This document shows, piece by piece, positions 41,636-50,340 of a stretch of 64,000 nucleotides of DNA. The notes under the pieces were generated by a model that was not told the origin of the DNA, made no database searches, and saw only the letters and a program-made list of their open reading frames with translations. Where the stretch lies: contig NZ_JAJOMA010000001.1 of the NCBI RefSeq assembly GCF_021129235.1, forward strand, positions 248,001-312,000. Reading direction: 5' to 3'. This stretch comes from Kineosporia mesophila. GTDB lineage: Bacteria; Actinomycetota; Actinomycetes; Actinomycetales; Kineosporiaceae. The position numbers and the translations under genes were made by a program. Position 1 is the first letter of the stretch, and every line of letters begins with the position of its first letter.

Positions 41636-42515
41636 GAAGGTTGGGGGGTTTTAGGGTTGCCTGGGCGTACTTGCGGAAGGCCGTGACCAGGCGGCCGTTG
41701 TCCCCGGCGCGGGTGGCGAGGACCACGTGGCTGGGTGGGGCGTCGCTCAGCGGGATGCCGACGAGGTCGGGGCGGCCGTAGCTGCCGACGGCGGGCACGA
41801 TCGCGATCGCCCGGCCGGAGGCGACGATCTCGAACTTGTCCTCGACGCTGTTGATCAGCGGACCGTCGGGGGCGCGGCGCCCGTCGGGGCGGGGGTCGAT
41901 GAGCCAGTAGGCACTCCACTGCGGGTCGCCGCCGTCCCGGAGCCGGGGCATCGGCTCGTCGGCGATGTCGGCCAGGGTCAGCGACTCGCGCCCGGCCAGC
42001 CGGTGGCCGGTGCTCAACAGCACGGCGCGGGGCTGGTCGTACAGCACCGTCACGTGCAGGCCCTCGGTGATCAGGGGCAGCCGGGTGACCACCACGTCCG
42101 CCTGGCGTTCCAGCAAGGCCTCCCGCCCGGCGTTCCAGGCCACGAAGCGGGTCTCGATCCCGGCGTCCGGATGGCGTCGCTGCATCTGCGCGACGACCGG
42201 CGTGACGATCAGGCCGGAGATGTAACCGACCACCAGGCGGCTCGGTTCGGCGGCGGCCCGGGCCTCGCCGCCGGCCTGGGAGGCCAGTCGCAGCAGCGAC
42301 CTGGCCCGGGGCAGGAAGGCGGTGCCGGCCGTGGTGAGCTGGGTGCCCTGCGGGGTGCGGTCGAGCAGCCGGGCGCCGACGGAGTCTTCGAGCCGCCGGA
42401 TCTGGCGGCTCAGTGACGGCTGGCCCACCCGCAGCTCTTGTGCCGCCCGCCCGAAGTGCCGATGCTCGGCCACCGTCACGAAGTACCGCACGAGGCGCAG
42501 GTCGAGATCGGTCAT
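41631..42515 (-). CDS. LysR family transcriptional regulator
   Basis: A 294-residue LysR protein: HTH at about 4-62 (LRLVRYFVTVAEHRHFGRAA, then VGQPSLSRQIRRLEDSVG) and effector domain with VGYISGLIVTPVVAQMQRRH and INSVEDKFEIVASGRAIAIV. ATG 42515 starts directly at the HTH. It is divergent from an epimerase gene with 153 bp between, which it probably regulates. The C-terminal residues (PPNLP) and stop run into palindrome copy E, as in the LysR gene at 22025. Confidence 0.88.
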   Translation of the reverse strand: MTDLDLRLVRYFVTVAEHRHFGRAAQELRVGQPSLSRQIRRLEDSVGARLLDRTPQGTQLTTAGTAFLPRARSLLRLASQAGGEARAAAEPSRLVVGYISGLIVTPVVAQMQRRHPDAGIETRFVAWNAGREALLERQADVVVTRLPLITEGLHVTVLYDQPRAVLLSTGHRLAGRESLTLADIADEPMPRLRDGGDPQWSAYWLIDPRPDGRRAPDGPLINSVEDKFEIVASGRAIAIVPAVGSYGRPDLVGIPLSDAPPSHVVLATRAGDNGRLVTAFRKYAQATLKPPNLP

Positions 42516-42668
42516 GTCTGTGAGAGTAAGCCCCGGCATCGGCCGGCAGACCACTCGATGGCTGATGGCCTGCGGTGATGCCTGATCTACATGCCGCCAT
42601 GAGGAATGGGCCTTGGACCCCGGGCGGCCCCGGGACCCACAGTGAAGGCACCTACCAGAAGGAGCATC

Positions 42669-43541
42669 ATGCGCGTCTTCGTCACCGGGGCCACCGGCTT
42701 CATCGGCAGCCACGTCGCCCGTGAACTGCTGGCCCACGGTCACCAGGTGCTCGGCCTCACCCGCTCCGACGCCGGGGCGGCGAAGCTCGAGGCCGCCGGC
42801 ATCGAGCCCTACCGCGGCACCATCGACGACCCGGACGGCCTGCGGGAGGGTGCCCGCACGAGCGACGGCGTCATCCACACCGCCTTCGACCACAGCAACA
42901 TGGCCGACCTGCCCGCCGCGGCTGTCAAGGACCTGGCCGTGGTGCAGGCGCTGGGCGAGGAACTGGCCGGCAAGCCGTTCGTCACCACCTACGGCACCAC
43001 GGCGCTGAACCCCGGGCACCGGCTCACCGAGGACTTCCGCCCGACCCCGCCCCAGGCCCGGGGGATTGTCGAGGCCCACACCCTCGCGCTGGCCGAGAAG
43101 GACGTGCGTGCGGTGTCTGTCCGGCCCTCGACCGTGGTGCACGGTTTCGGGAACGCCGGTTTCGTCTCGATACTCATCGGTCTGGCGCGGGAGAAGGGCA
43201 TTTCGGGATATCCCGGCGACGGATCGAGCCGCTGGCCGGCCGTGCACGTGCTGGACGCCGCGGTGCTCTACCGCCTGGCCTTCGAGAAGGCCCCGGCCGG
43301 AAGCGTTCTCCACGCCGTGCAGGATGAGGGGGTGACCGTGCGACAGATCGCCGAGGCGGTCGGGAGGGGCACCGGACTGCCCGTGGAATCCGTTGCCCCG
43401 GAACACTTCGGCTGGTTGGGTCCGCTGCTCTCGCTGGACCTGCCGGCTTCGTCGGCCATCACCCGGGAACTGACCGGCTGGCTGCCGGAGCAGTCCGGCC
43501 TGATCGAAGATGTCGACGCCGGGCTGCCTTTCAAGAGCTAA
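42669..43541 (+). CDS. NAD-dependent epimerase/dehydratase-like (atypical SDR5-type)
   Basis: A 290-residue protein. RVFVTGATGFIGSHVARELL is the Rossmann motif, with GVIHTAFDHSNMADLPAAAV and SVRPSTVVHGFGNAGFVSIL typical of the atypical SDR group often annotated as NAD-dependent epimerases. The catalytic Tyr-x-x-x-Lys is not obvious. AGAAGGAGCATC precedes ATG 42669, an excellent ribosome binding site. It is divergent from lysR, whose typical target it would be, and overlaps the convergent cebR 3' end by 4 bp. Confidence 0.8.
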   Translation: MRVFVTGATGFIGSHVARELLAHGHQVLGLTRSDAGAAKLEAAGIEPYRGTIDDPDGLREGARTSDGVIHTAFDHSNMADLPAAAVKDLAVVQALGEELAGKPFVTTYGTTALNPGHRLTEDFRPTPPQARGIVEAHTLALAEKDVRAVSVRPSTVVHGFGNAGFVSILIGLAREKGISGYPGDGSSRWPAVHVLDAAVLYRLAFEKAPAGSVLHAVQDEGVTVRQIAEAVGRGTGLPVESVAPEHFGWLGPLLSLDLPASSAITRELTGWLPEQSGLIEDVDAGLPFKS

Positions 43542-44554
43542 GCAGAATTACGGACGACGAGGTGCGTCGGGAGGACCACGTCGGGTACCGCTTCGGCGGG
43601 CTTCTCGATCAATTGCCCGAGCATCTCCACCATCCGGACGCCCATGTCCTCGACCGGCTGGTGCACCGTGGTCAGGCTGGGCACGGTGTGCCGGCTGATG
43701 GGGGAGTCGTCGAAGCCGATCACGGCGACGTCGTCCGGCACCCGGCGCCCGGCGGCGGCCAGTTCGGTCATCGCGCCGATCGCCATCTGGTCGGAGGCGC
43801 AGAAGATCGCGTCCAGGTCGGGAGCCCGTTCCAGCAGGGCCCGGGCTGATCGTCGTCCACTGTTCTCGCTGAAGTCCCCGGACTCGACCAGAGGCCGGAA
43901 GTCGTGGCCCACCAGCGCCTGGTGGTACCCCTCCAGCCGCTGGCGACCGGCGCTCATGTCCACCGGACCCGTGATCGAGGCGACCCGGCGTCGTCCACTG
44001 CTGATCAGGTGCTCCACCGCGAGAGCCGCGCCGCCCTCGTTGTCCATGTCCACGAAGGGCAGCGTGACCTCGGAGTGCGGCCGGCCCCCGAGCACCGCGG
44101 GCACCCCGCGGGCCGTGAGCTGACCCGGCAGCGGGTCGTCGTCGTGCAGCGAGAGCAGCAGCACGCCGTCGACGTGCTGCCGGCTCAGGTAGTCGTTGAG
44201 CCGGCCCCGGTCGGCCTCCCGGTGGGTCATGGTGAGCAGGAGCTGTCGCGGCGTACGCGCCATCGCGTTGGTGACCCCTCGCACCACCTGCGCGAAGAAC
44301 GGTTCGCCGAACAGCCGGTCTTCCGACTCCGAGACCACCAGTGCCACCACGTCGGTGTGCTGCGTGACCAGGGAGCGGGCCGCCCGGTTGGGCACGTAGC
44401 CGAGCTCTTCCACGGCCTGCAGTACGGCATTCCGGGCGGCATCGCTCACCTGCACCGAGCCGTTGATCACCCGGGAGGCCGTACCCCGCCCGACTCCGGC
44501 CCGCTCCGCCACTTCTTCCAGCGTCGGGGGCCGGTTCGGGCTTCGCCTGTTCAT
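43538..44554 (-). CDS. cebR: LacI family repressor, probable cellobiose regulator CebR
   Basis: A 338-residue LacI protein. The HTH and hinge are at about 11-66 (TLEEVAERAGVGRGTASRVI, then YVPNRAARSLVTQ) and the periplasmic-binding-like effector domain is at about 70-330. It is the last gene of the sugar operon, 11 bp after the beta-glucosidase. In Streptomyces, CebR represses cebEFG-bglC by binding TGGGAGCGCTCCCA and is released by cello-oligosaccharides; that exact sequence lies upstream of this operon at 49172. The match of gene set and operator supports the name. Confidence 0.85.
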   Translation of the reverse strand: MNRRSPNRPPTLEEVAERAGVGRGTASRVINGSVQVSDAARNAVLQAVEELGYVPNRAARSLVTQHTDVVALVVSESEDRLFGEPFFAQVVRGVTNAMARTPRQLLLTMTHREADRGRLNDYLSRQHVDGVLLLSLHDDDPLPGQLTARGVPAVLGGRPHSEVTLPFVDMDNEGGAALAVEHLISSGRRRVASITGPVDMSAGRQRLEGYHQALVGHDFRPLVESGDFSENSGRRSARALLERAPDLDAIFCASDQMAIGAMTELAAAGRRVPDDVAVIGFDDSPISRHTVPSLTTVHQPVEDMGVRMVEMLGQLIEKPAEAVPDVVLPTHLVVRNSA

Positions 44555-44565
44555 CTGGAGAATTA

Positions 44566-45951
44566 TTACTGCTGTTCCAGTGAACGGGTCCGTATCACCG
44601 ACGAATACCAGTGCGCGCTGTCCTTCGGCGTGCGGACCTGGGTCTCGTAGTCCACGTGCACCGCACCGAAGCGCTTGGCGTAACCCTCGGCCCACTCGTA
44701 GTTGTCGAAGATCGACCAGAGGAAGTACCCCGTCAGCGGCACTCCCGCGGCGATCGCCCGCTCGCAGGCGGCGAGGTGGCCCCAGACGAAGTCGATGCGG
44801 TCGGCGTCGTGCACCACCCCGTCCTCACTGATCGGGTCGGCGAACGCCGCACCGTTCTCGGTGATCACGATCGGCACGGCGGGGTACTCCCGCTTCAGCC
44901 GGGCGAGCACGTCGACCAGGCCGTCCGGGTCGATCTCCCAGCCCAGGTCGGTCAGCGGCATGCCGTGCCGCACCTCGCGGGCGCCGGCCGCGCCCGGGTA
45001 GGGCGAGTGGAGCTGGCCGGTGCGCTCGCCGACCAGGTCGGGATGGTCCTCGCGGCCGGTGATGACGTACCGGGTGTAGTAGTTCACGCCCAGCAGGTCG
45101 AGCGGCCGGCTGATGATCTCCAGGTCGCCGTCCTGCACGTCACCCAGGCCGCCGAACTCCGCCACGTCGTGCAGGATGTCTTGCGGGTAGCGGCCTTTCA
45201 GTACCGGGTCGAGGAACAGCCGGTTGTGGAAGCCGTCCACGCGACGGGCGGCGTCGGTGTCCACGGGGTCGTCCGAGGCCGGTTCCACCGCGTACAGGTT
45301 GAGCGTGATGCCGACGTTCTCGACCTTCTGCGCCCGCAGGGCGTCCACCGCCAGGCCGTGGCCCAGCAGCAGGTGGTGCACCGAGGCCAGCGCGGCCGAC
45401 GGGTCTTCCAGGCCGGGTGCGTGCCGGCCCGAGGCGTGCCCGATCAGGCTGGAGCAGAACGGCTCGTTCAGCGTGATCCAGTGCTTCACCCGGTCGCCGA
45501 GGTGCTCGTGCACGATGGCTGAGTAGTCGGCGAAACGGTAGGCCGTGTCGCGGTTCGGCCAGCCCCCGGCCTCCTGCAGGGCCTGCGGCAGGTCCCAGTG
45601 GTAGAGCGTGATCCACGGGTCGATATCGGCGTTCAGCAGCTCGTCGGTCAGCCGGGAGTAGAAGTCCAGGCCGGCCTCCAGGCCCCGGCCGCGGCCGTCG
45701 GGCTGGATCCGCGGCCAGGAGACCGAGAACCGGTAGGCCTCCAGGCCCAGCGAGGCCATGATCGCCACGTCGTCCTTGTAGCGGTGGTAGTGGTCGATCG
45801 CCACGTCGCCGGAATCGCCGTTCACCGTGCGGCCCGGGGTGTGGGAGAAGACGTCCCAGATCGACAGGCCACGGCCGTCAGCGGCGGCGGCGCCCTCGAT
45901 CTGGTAGGCCGCGGTGGCCCCGCCGAAGACGAAATCCTCAGGGAAAGTCAT
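44566..45951 (-). CDS. bglC: Beta-glucosidase, glycoside hydrolase family 1
   Basis: A 461-residue GH1 enzyme of usual size. The acid/base is Glu163 in TLNEP (160-164) and the nucleophile Glu365 in ITENG (363-367). FVFGGATAAYQIEGAAAADG and the late FLWSIFDNYEWAEGY are also diagnostic. There is no signal peptide, so it acts in the cytoplasm on imported cellobiose or cellotriose, releasing glucose. Its ATG overlaps the stop of the cebG-like permease (ATGA). Confidence 0.93.
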   Translation of the reverse strand: MTFPEDFVFGGATAAYQIEGAAAADGRGLSIWDVFSHTPGRTVNGDSGDVAIDHYHRYKDDVAIMASLGLEAYRFSVSWPRIQPDGRGRGLEAGLDFYSRLTDELLNADIDPWITLYHWDLPQALQEAGGWPNRDTAYRFADYSAIVHEHLGDRVKHWITLNEPFCSSLIGHASGRHAPGLEDPSAALASVHHLLLGHGLAVDALRAQKVENVGITLNLYAVEPASDDPVDTDAARRVDGFHNRLFLDPVLKGRYPQDILHDVAEFGGLGDVQDGDLEIISRPLDLLGVNYYTRYVITGREDHPDLVGERTGQLHSPYPGAAGAREVRHGMPLTDLGWEIDPDGLVDVLARLKREYPAVPIVITENGAAFADPISEDGVVHDADRIDFVWGHLAACERAIAAGVPLTGYFLWSIFDNYEWAEGYAKRFGAVHVDYETQVRTPKDSAHWYSSVIRTRSLEQQ

Positions 45952-46850
45952 GCTTTCACGGCTCCATCCATGATTCCGCTGATCAGCTGACGGCCGAACA
46001 GCACAATGACGACCAGCAGCGGCAGCGTAGCCATGAAAGTACCTGCCATCACCAGGGACTGGTCGGTGTAGTAACCACTGGACAACCGGGACAGGGCGAC
46101 CTGCACGGTCGGGTGCTCCGGGCTCAAGGCCACGTAGGGCCAGAGGAAGTCGTTCCAGTAGGTCATGAAGGTGAACAGGCCCAGGATCGCGGCCGCCGGG
46201 CGCAGCGCCGGCAGGACGACCGACCAGAAGATCCGGATCGTGGTGGCACCGTCGACCCGGGCCGCCTCGATCAGCTCGTCGGGCACCGCCTGGCTGGCGT
46301 ACTGCCGCATCAGGAACACCCCGAATCCGCTGGCCAGGTAGGGCAGGATCACGGTCGGCAGAGTGCCTTGGATGCCGAACCAGTCCATCATCATGTAGAG
46401 CGGCACGGCGCCGAGCTGTACCGGGACCATCATGGTCAGGACGACCAGGCCGATCAAGACATTGCTGCCACGAAAGCGCAGTTTGGCGAAGGCGAAGCCG
46501 GCCAGCGCCGAGAAGATCACCACGAAGAGCGTGATCGACCCGGCCACGATGAACGAGTTGAGCAGGGCCTTGGCGAACATCACGTCGGGGTTGTCGAACA
46601 GCGCCCCGACGTGTTCGCCGAGGTGGCTGCCCGGGATGAGTTTCGGCGGGATCTGGACGATCTCGTCGTTGGTGCGCGAGGCCATCACGAGCATCCAGTA
46701 CAGCGGGAACACCGACAGGAAGAACGTGAGCACCAGCACCAGGTAGTTCAGCGGGCTGGCCCGGAACAGCTGGTTGTTGCTCTCGACGACTTTGGTGCGG
46801 AGCGGTTTCCGGGGCGCTTCGGGCTCCGGATCAGCGATGACTGTGGTCAT
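45948..46850 (-). CDS. cebG: Sugar ABC transporter permease (MalG type, CebG-like)
   Basis: A 300-residue permease with six helices. The cytoplasmic EAA loop reads ELIEAARVDGATTIRIFWSV and contacts the (distant) ATPase; FAKLRFRGSNVLIGLVVLTM and MTYWNDFLWPYVAL are typical of the CUT1 family. It pairs with the MalF-type permease encoded just upstream. As in other actinobacteria, no ATPase gene is in the operon; a shared MsiK-type ATPase elsewhere is likely. Confidence 0.88.
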   Translation of the reverse strand: MTTVIADPEPEAPRKPLRTKVVESNNQLFRASPLNYLVLVLTFFLSVFPLYWMLVMASRTNDEIVQIPPKLIPGSHLGEHVGALFDNPDVMFAKALLNSFIVAGSITLFVVIFSALAGFAFAKLRFRGSNVLIGLVVLTMMVPVQLGAVPLYMMMDWFGIQGTLPTVILPYLASGFGVFLMRQYASQAVPDELIEAARVDGATTIRIFWSVVLPALRPAAAILGLFTFMTYWNDFLWPYVALSPEHPTVQVALSRLSSGYYTDQSLVMAGTFMATLPLLVVIVLFGRQLISGIMDGAVKA

Positions 46851-46868
46851 GGTGGTTTCTCCCGGTCC

Positions 46869-47819
46869 TCAGTCGGCGCCGCTGATCCGGCGGACGAGCA
46901 GGATGTTGATGAGCGAGATGATCAGCACCAGGAGGAAGATCATCCAGGCGACGGCCCCGGCGTACCCGAACTCGAAGCGGGTGAACCCGTTCTCGATCAG
47001 GTACATGGTCAGTGTCTGGAACTGCCGCAGCGTGCCGCCCTGGATGGCCCCGGCGCCCGGTGCGAACAGCAACGGCTCGGTGAACAGCTGCACGCCGCCG
47101 ATGATCGACGTGATCGTGGTGAAGAGGAGCGTCGGGCGCAGCATCGGCAGGGTGATCGACCAGAACTGGCGGGTCCGGGTGGCTCCGTCGATGGCGGCGG
47201 CCTCGTAGAGCTCGGACGAGATGGCCTGCATCGCGGCCAGGAAGATGAGCGCGTTGTAACCGGTCCAGCGCCAGTCGACCATCATCGAGATGGCCAGCCA
47301 CGACGACCAGGTGTGGGCGGTCCAGTCGACCGCCTCCAGGCCGAACCAGCCGATGATCCAGTTGGCCAGGCCGAAGCCCTTGGCGAAGATCATGCTGAAG
47401 ATCAGGGTCACCGCCGCCACCGAGGTGATGTTCGGGATCACCACGCCGACCCGGAACAGGGTGCGGGCCATGATCTTGCGGTTCAGCGTCACGGCCAGCC
47501 AGAGGGCCAGCACGTACTGCGGCACGGTCGAGACCAGGAACAGCCCCAGCGTGTTCTTGGCGGCGTTCCAGAACTGCGGGTCCTGCAGGAGCTTCTGGTA
47601 GTTGTCCAGCCCGGTGAAGGTGTGCTCACCGAGCAGGGGCCAGGAGTGCAGCGACACCCAGAAGGTGTAGAGCAGAGGGAAGGCCCCGAAGATCCCGAAG
47701 AGGATGAAGAACGGCGAGACGAAGGCGTAGGGCGACCCCTTCTGGTCCCACCGGCTCAGGCGGCTCCGCCAGGGGGAGCGCGCCCGAGCCGGTGTCACCG
47801 GGGCGGTGATGTCAGACAC
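46869..47819 (-). CDS. cebF: Sugar ABC transporter permease (MalF type, CebF-like)
   Basis: A 316-residue permease with six membrane helices. SPYAFVSPFFILFGIFGAFP starts the membrane part, and the EAA loop reads ELYEAAAIDGATRTRQFWSI. It forms the heterodimeric channel with the MalG-type permease. Its start overlaps the 3' end of the binding-protein gene by 8 nt. Confidence 0.88.
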   Translation of the reverse strand: MSDITAPVTPARARSPWRSRLSRWDQKGSPYAFVSPFFILFGIFGAFPLLYTFWVSLHSWPLLGEHTFTGLDNYQKLLQDPQFWNAAKNTLGLFLVSTVPQYVLALWLAVTLNRKIMARTLFRVGVVIPNITSVAAVTLIFSMIFAKGFGLANWIIGWFGLEAVDWTAHTWSSWLAISMMVDWRWTGYNALIFLAAMQAISSELYEAAAIDGATRTRQFWSITLPMLRPTLLFTTITSIIGGVQLFTEPLLFAPGAGAIQGGTLRQFQTLTMYLIENGFTRFEFGYAGAVAWMIFLLVLIISLINILLVRRISGAD

Positions 47820-49128
47820 CCGCCGCGGCCTTGGCGCTCTTGATCGCGTTCTGCCAGCCCTCTTCCGAGGTGCGCTGGCCCTGCTCGACCGAGCGCAGGT
47901 CGTTCTCGATCGCGTCGCGCACGGCCTGGTTCTTGGCGCCCAGGTAGACCGGCTTCAGGTTCTTGGCGCCCTCGACGAAGATGTCCGCCACCGGGGCGTC
48001 GCTGAAGTACTCGTTCTTGAAGTCCTTCAGCGCCGGGTTGTCGAAGTCCTTCGGCGAGGACGGAAGGTTGCCCGCCTCGTCGAACGCCGAGAGCTGGCCC
48101 TCCGGGCTGCTCAGGAACTTGGCCAGCTCGACAGCCGCTTTCTGGTGCTTACCCTGGGTCGGGACGCCGAGGAACGAGCCGCCCCAGCTGCCGCTGCCGC
48201 CGGGCACCGTGGCGATGTCCCACTTGCCCGCGCCGGCGTCGCCGCCGTCACCCTTGATGTTCGCGGTCATCCAGGCGGGGCAGGCGAGCGTGGCGAAGCC
48301 GCCGTTCTTGATGGCCGCGCTCCACTCGGCGGTGAAGCTCTTCAGGTTGGCCGACAGACCGGCGTCGAGCACCTTGGCCGTGGTGTCCCAGGAGCTGCGG
48401 ACGGCCGGGTTGCTGTCGAACACCAGGTTGTTGTCCCGGTCGAAATACGTGTAGCCGGGCGCTTCCCCGGCCTCCTGCATGAGGATCGAGTTGTAGGTGT
48501 TGGTGGCCGAGTCGACGAACTTGGCGTCACCCTTGGTGCCGGCCTGGAACTTCTTGCCGGTGGCGATGTAGTCGTCCCAGGTGGGCCACAGCTTCGAGAC
48601 CTCTTCGCGGTCCGTCGGCAGGCCCGCGGCCTTGAACAGGTCGGTGCGGTAGCACATCGCCAGACCACCGACATCGGTACCGAAACCGATCGTGGTCTTC
48701 CCGTCGGCGGTGGTGGCCTGGGCGTTCTTCCAGTCCAGCCAGTTGCCCTTGATCTCGTTGAAACCCTCGTCCTGGAGGTTCACGAACTTGTCCGGGGCCT
48801 TCAGGAAGTTGACGATCGCGCCCTCTTCGATCGCGACCACGTCACCGGCACCGCTGCCGGCGGCGATCCGCTGGGTCAGGGCGGTCGTGTACTTGCCGAG
48901 GTCACCCTCGTTGGACTCGACGATCTTGATGTTGGGGTGTGACGCCTCGTACTTCTTGTAGAGGGCGTCGTACCCGAACGTGCCGAAGGTCGAGACCTTG
49001 AGCGTGATCTTCTCGTTCGAGCCGGATCCGCCTTCGTCGTCCGAGCCGCAGGCGGCCATCGACAGCGCGACTCCTGCGACTGCGGCGACGGCGATCATAC
49101 GCCGGGTGCCGCGCATGGAGGGGCTCAT
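47812..49128 (-). CDS. cebE: Sugar-binding lipoprotein, CebE-like
   Basis: A 438-residue solute-binding protein of the CUT1 group. The signal peptide has a basic start (RGTRRM), a hydrophobic core and the lipobox SMAAC with Cys27 as the lipidated residue. The mature part shows ITLKVSTFGTFGYDALYKKY, AGSGAGDVVAIEEG, a GDAGAGKWDIATVPGGSGSW segment and AVELAKFLSSPEGQ, all typical. It would capture cello-oligosaccharides outside the membrane. ATG 49128 has AAGGAG 6 nt upstream. It leads the five-gene operon. Confidence 0.88.
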   Translation of the reverse strand: MSPSMRGTRRMIAVAAVAGVALSMAACGSDDEGGSGSNEKITLKVSTFGTFGYDALYKKYEASHPNIKIVESNEGDLGKYTTALTQRIAAGSGAGDVVAIEEGAIVNFLKAPDKFVNLQDEGFNEIKGNWLDWKNAQATTADGKTTIGFGTDVGGLAMCYRTDLFKAAGLPTDREEVSKLWPTWDDYIATGKKFQAGTKGDAKFVDSATNTYNSILMQEAGEAPGYTYFDRDNNLVFDSNPAVRSSWDTTAKVLDAGLSANLKSFTAEWSAAIKNGGFATLACPAWMTANIKGDGGDAGAGKWDIATVPGGSGSWGGSFLGVPTQGKHQKAAVELAKFLSSPEGQLSAFDEAGNLPSSPKDFDNPALKDFKNEYFSDAPVADIFVEGAKNLKPVYLGAKNQAVRDAIENDLRSVEQGQRTSEEGWQNAIKSAKAAAGV

Positions 49129-49171
49129 GACTTTCTCCTTTCGGGGCCTCTTCGACCCGAGGTGAGCGTTA

Positions 49172-49185
49172 TGGGAGCGCTCCCA
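49172..49185. promoter_or_regulatory. CebR-type operator, perfect
   Basis: TGGGAGCGCTCCCA is a perfect 14-bp palindrome, identical to the CebR operator known from Streptomyces. It lies 44 bp before the cebE start codon. Confidence 0.85.
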
Positions 49186-49209
49186 AAGGTGCGCCCCAGG
49201 GATATGAGC

Positions 49210-49237
49210 CGTCAAGGGTTCCGTGGGAACGCTCCCA
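49210..49237. promoter_or_regulatory. Second CebR-type operator and possible -35
   Basis: TGGGAACGCTCCCA (49224-49237) differs from the perfect operator by one base. Between the two operators the minus strand reads TTGACG (49215-49210), a good -35; the matching -10 near 49190 is weak (GCACCT). Two sites flanking the promoter suggest looping or cooperative repression. The remaining ~225 bp to cobK (49238-49463) shows nothing recognisable. Confidence 0.65.
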
Positions 49238-49463
49238 TGGTGTTACTTACTTGTAATAAATGGGGGACGCGGTCGGCCTCCGGTGCCCTGTCTCACGTTG
49301 TCGAGGTGGTGGGGTCTGATTGTTCAGTGCTGCGGCTCAGGGCTTTTCGTTGTCCGTGAGCCGTTCCTGGTCCGGTGGATACAGGTCATCCACCCTTCGG
49401 GCACCGCTTGGTGGCGCTCGATGGAGGGCCGTCCTGCGGGGTGAAGCCTGGCGGTGGGGATCT

Positions 49464-50282
49464 TCAGGCGCCAAGCCGTTCGTCGAGCCAGTCGACGGCC
49501 TCGGTCACCTGCTGCACGACCGGAATGCCGCCGGGAAGGGGCGGGCGCTCGACCATGACCACCTCGATGCCCCGCTCGCGCGCCGCGGTCAGCTTGGCCG
49601 CCGTCATCGGCCCCCCGCTGTTCTTGGTGACGAGAACATCCATGTGCCGCAGAAGTTCCCGCTCGGCGTCGAGGGTGAAGGGCCCCCGGTCGAGGATGAT
49701 GTCGCAGCGTTCCGGAAGGGGCCCGTCGGGCGCTTCGACGGCCCGCAGCCAGAACCGCTGGGGGAGTGCGGCGAAGGCGGCGGTCTCCTGGCGGCCGGTG
49801 GTCAGGAGCACCCGGGCACCGGCTGGGTAGTGGGAAAGGTGCGCCGCGGCAGACGACATATCCGCAACCCGGACCCACCGATCACCGGCCCGGGCCTGCC
49901 ACCCCGGCCGCCGCAGCACCAGAAACCCCACCCCGCCGTGATCATGCAGAATCTCCCCGAGGGAGGGCCGGTCGGGGGGTGGGGTGGTCGCCTGGGTTGC
50001 GATGACGGCATTGGCCGTGATGCGCGCCGCGAACGGGTGCGTGGCGTCGACGACCGCGAAAATACGCTCGGACCGGAGGTATTCGGCCAGACCCGCAGCC
50101 CCGCCGAACCCACCGACGCGCACCTCGCCCACCGGGAGCCGCGGCGAGGAGACCCGGCCGGCCAAGGACGAGATCGCCGGGATGCCACGAGCAACGAGGG
50201 CGGCGGCCAGCTCCCGCGCCTCACCGGTCCCACCGAGAATCAGAACACGGCGGCTCCAGTGGGCCGCACCCGACCTCGTCAT
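49464..50282 (-). CDS. cobK: Cobalt-precorrin-6A/precorrin-6A reductase
   Basis: A 272-residue protein. RVLILGGTGEARELAAALVA, VVDATHPFAARITANAV, FLVLRRPGWQARAGDRWVRV and VLVTKNSGGPMTAAKL are CobK/CbiJ signatures. It reduces precorrin-6A to dihydro-precorrin-6B in cobalamin synthesis. Between the HPFAA motif and RRPGW it carries ~20 extra residues (TTPPPDRPSLGEILHDHGGV) compared with the family as I know it. That stretch is encoded by a copy of the dispersed palindrome. ATG 50282 has GGAGAGAG 8 nt upstream; a GTG 9 bases further up is the alternative. Confidence 0.88.
   Translation of the reverse strand: MTRSGAAHWSRRVLILGGTGEARELAAALVARGIPAISSLAGRVSSPRLPVGEVRVGGFGGAAGLAEYLRSERIFAVVDATHPFAARITANAVIATQATTPPPDRPSLGEILHDHGGVGFLVLRRPGWQARAGDRWVRVADMSSAAAHLSHYPAGARVLLTTGRQETAAFAALPQRFWLRAVEAPDGPLPERCDIILDRGPFTLDAERELLRHMDVLVTKNSGGPMTAAKLTAARERGIEVVMVERPPLPGGIPVVQQVTEAVDWLDERLGA
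49937..49959. repeat. Dispersed palindrome, half copy F inside cobK
   Basis: The 23 nt beginning CGTGATCATGCAGAATC are identical to the reverse complement of 22007-22029 (copy B). They lie in frame within cobK and encode GEILHDH on the minus strand. Confidence 0.8.
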
Positions 50283-50325
50283 CGTGTGCACTCTCTCCGC
50301 TCCACCCGCAACGAATGCACACGAT
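50281..50325. repeat. Inverted repeat overlapping the cobK start
   Basis: ATCGTGTGCA (50281-50290) and TGCACACGAT (50316-50325) pair perfectly around a 25-nt loop. The loop holds most of the cobK ribosome binding site, and the stem includes part of its ATG. The segment 50304-50322 is an exact match to the minus strand of the 3906-3950 element. Confidence 0.65.
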
Positions 50326-50340
50326 CTCTCCTAGCGCCCC

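Noticed and set aside
42516-43406. Upstream extension of the lysR frame
   Set aside because: It overlaps the divergent epimerase gene; the LysR HTH starts right at ATG 42515.
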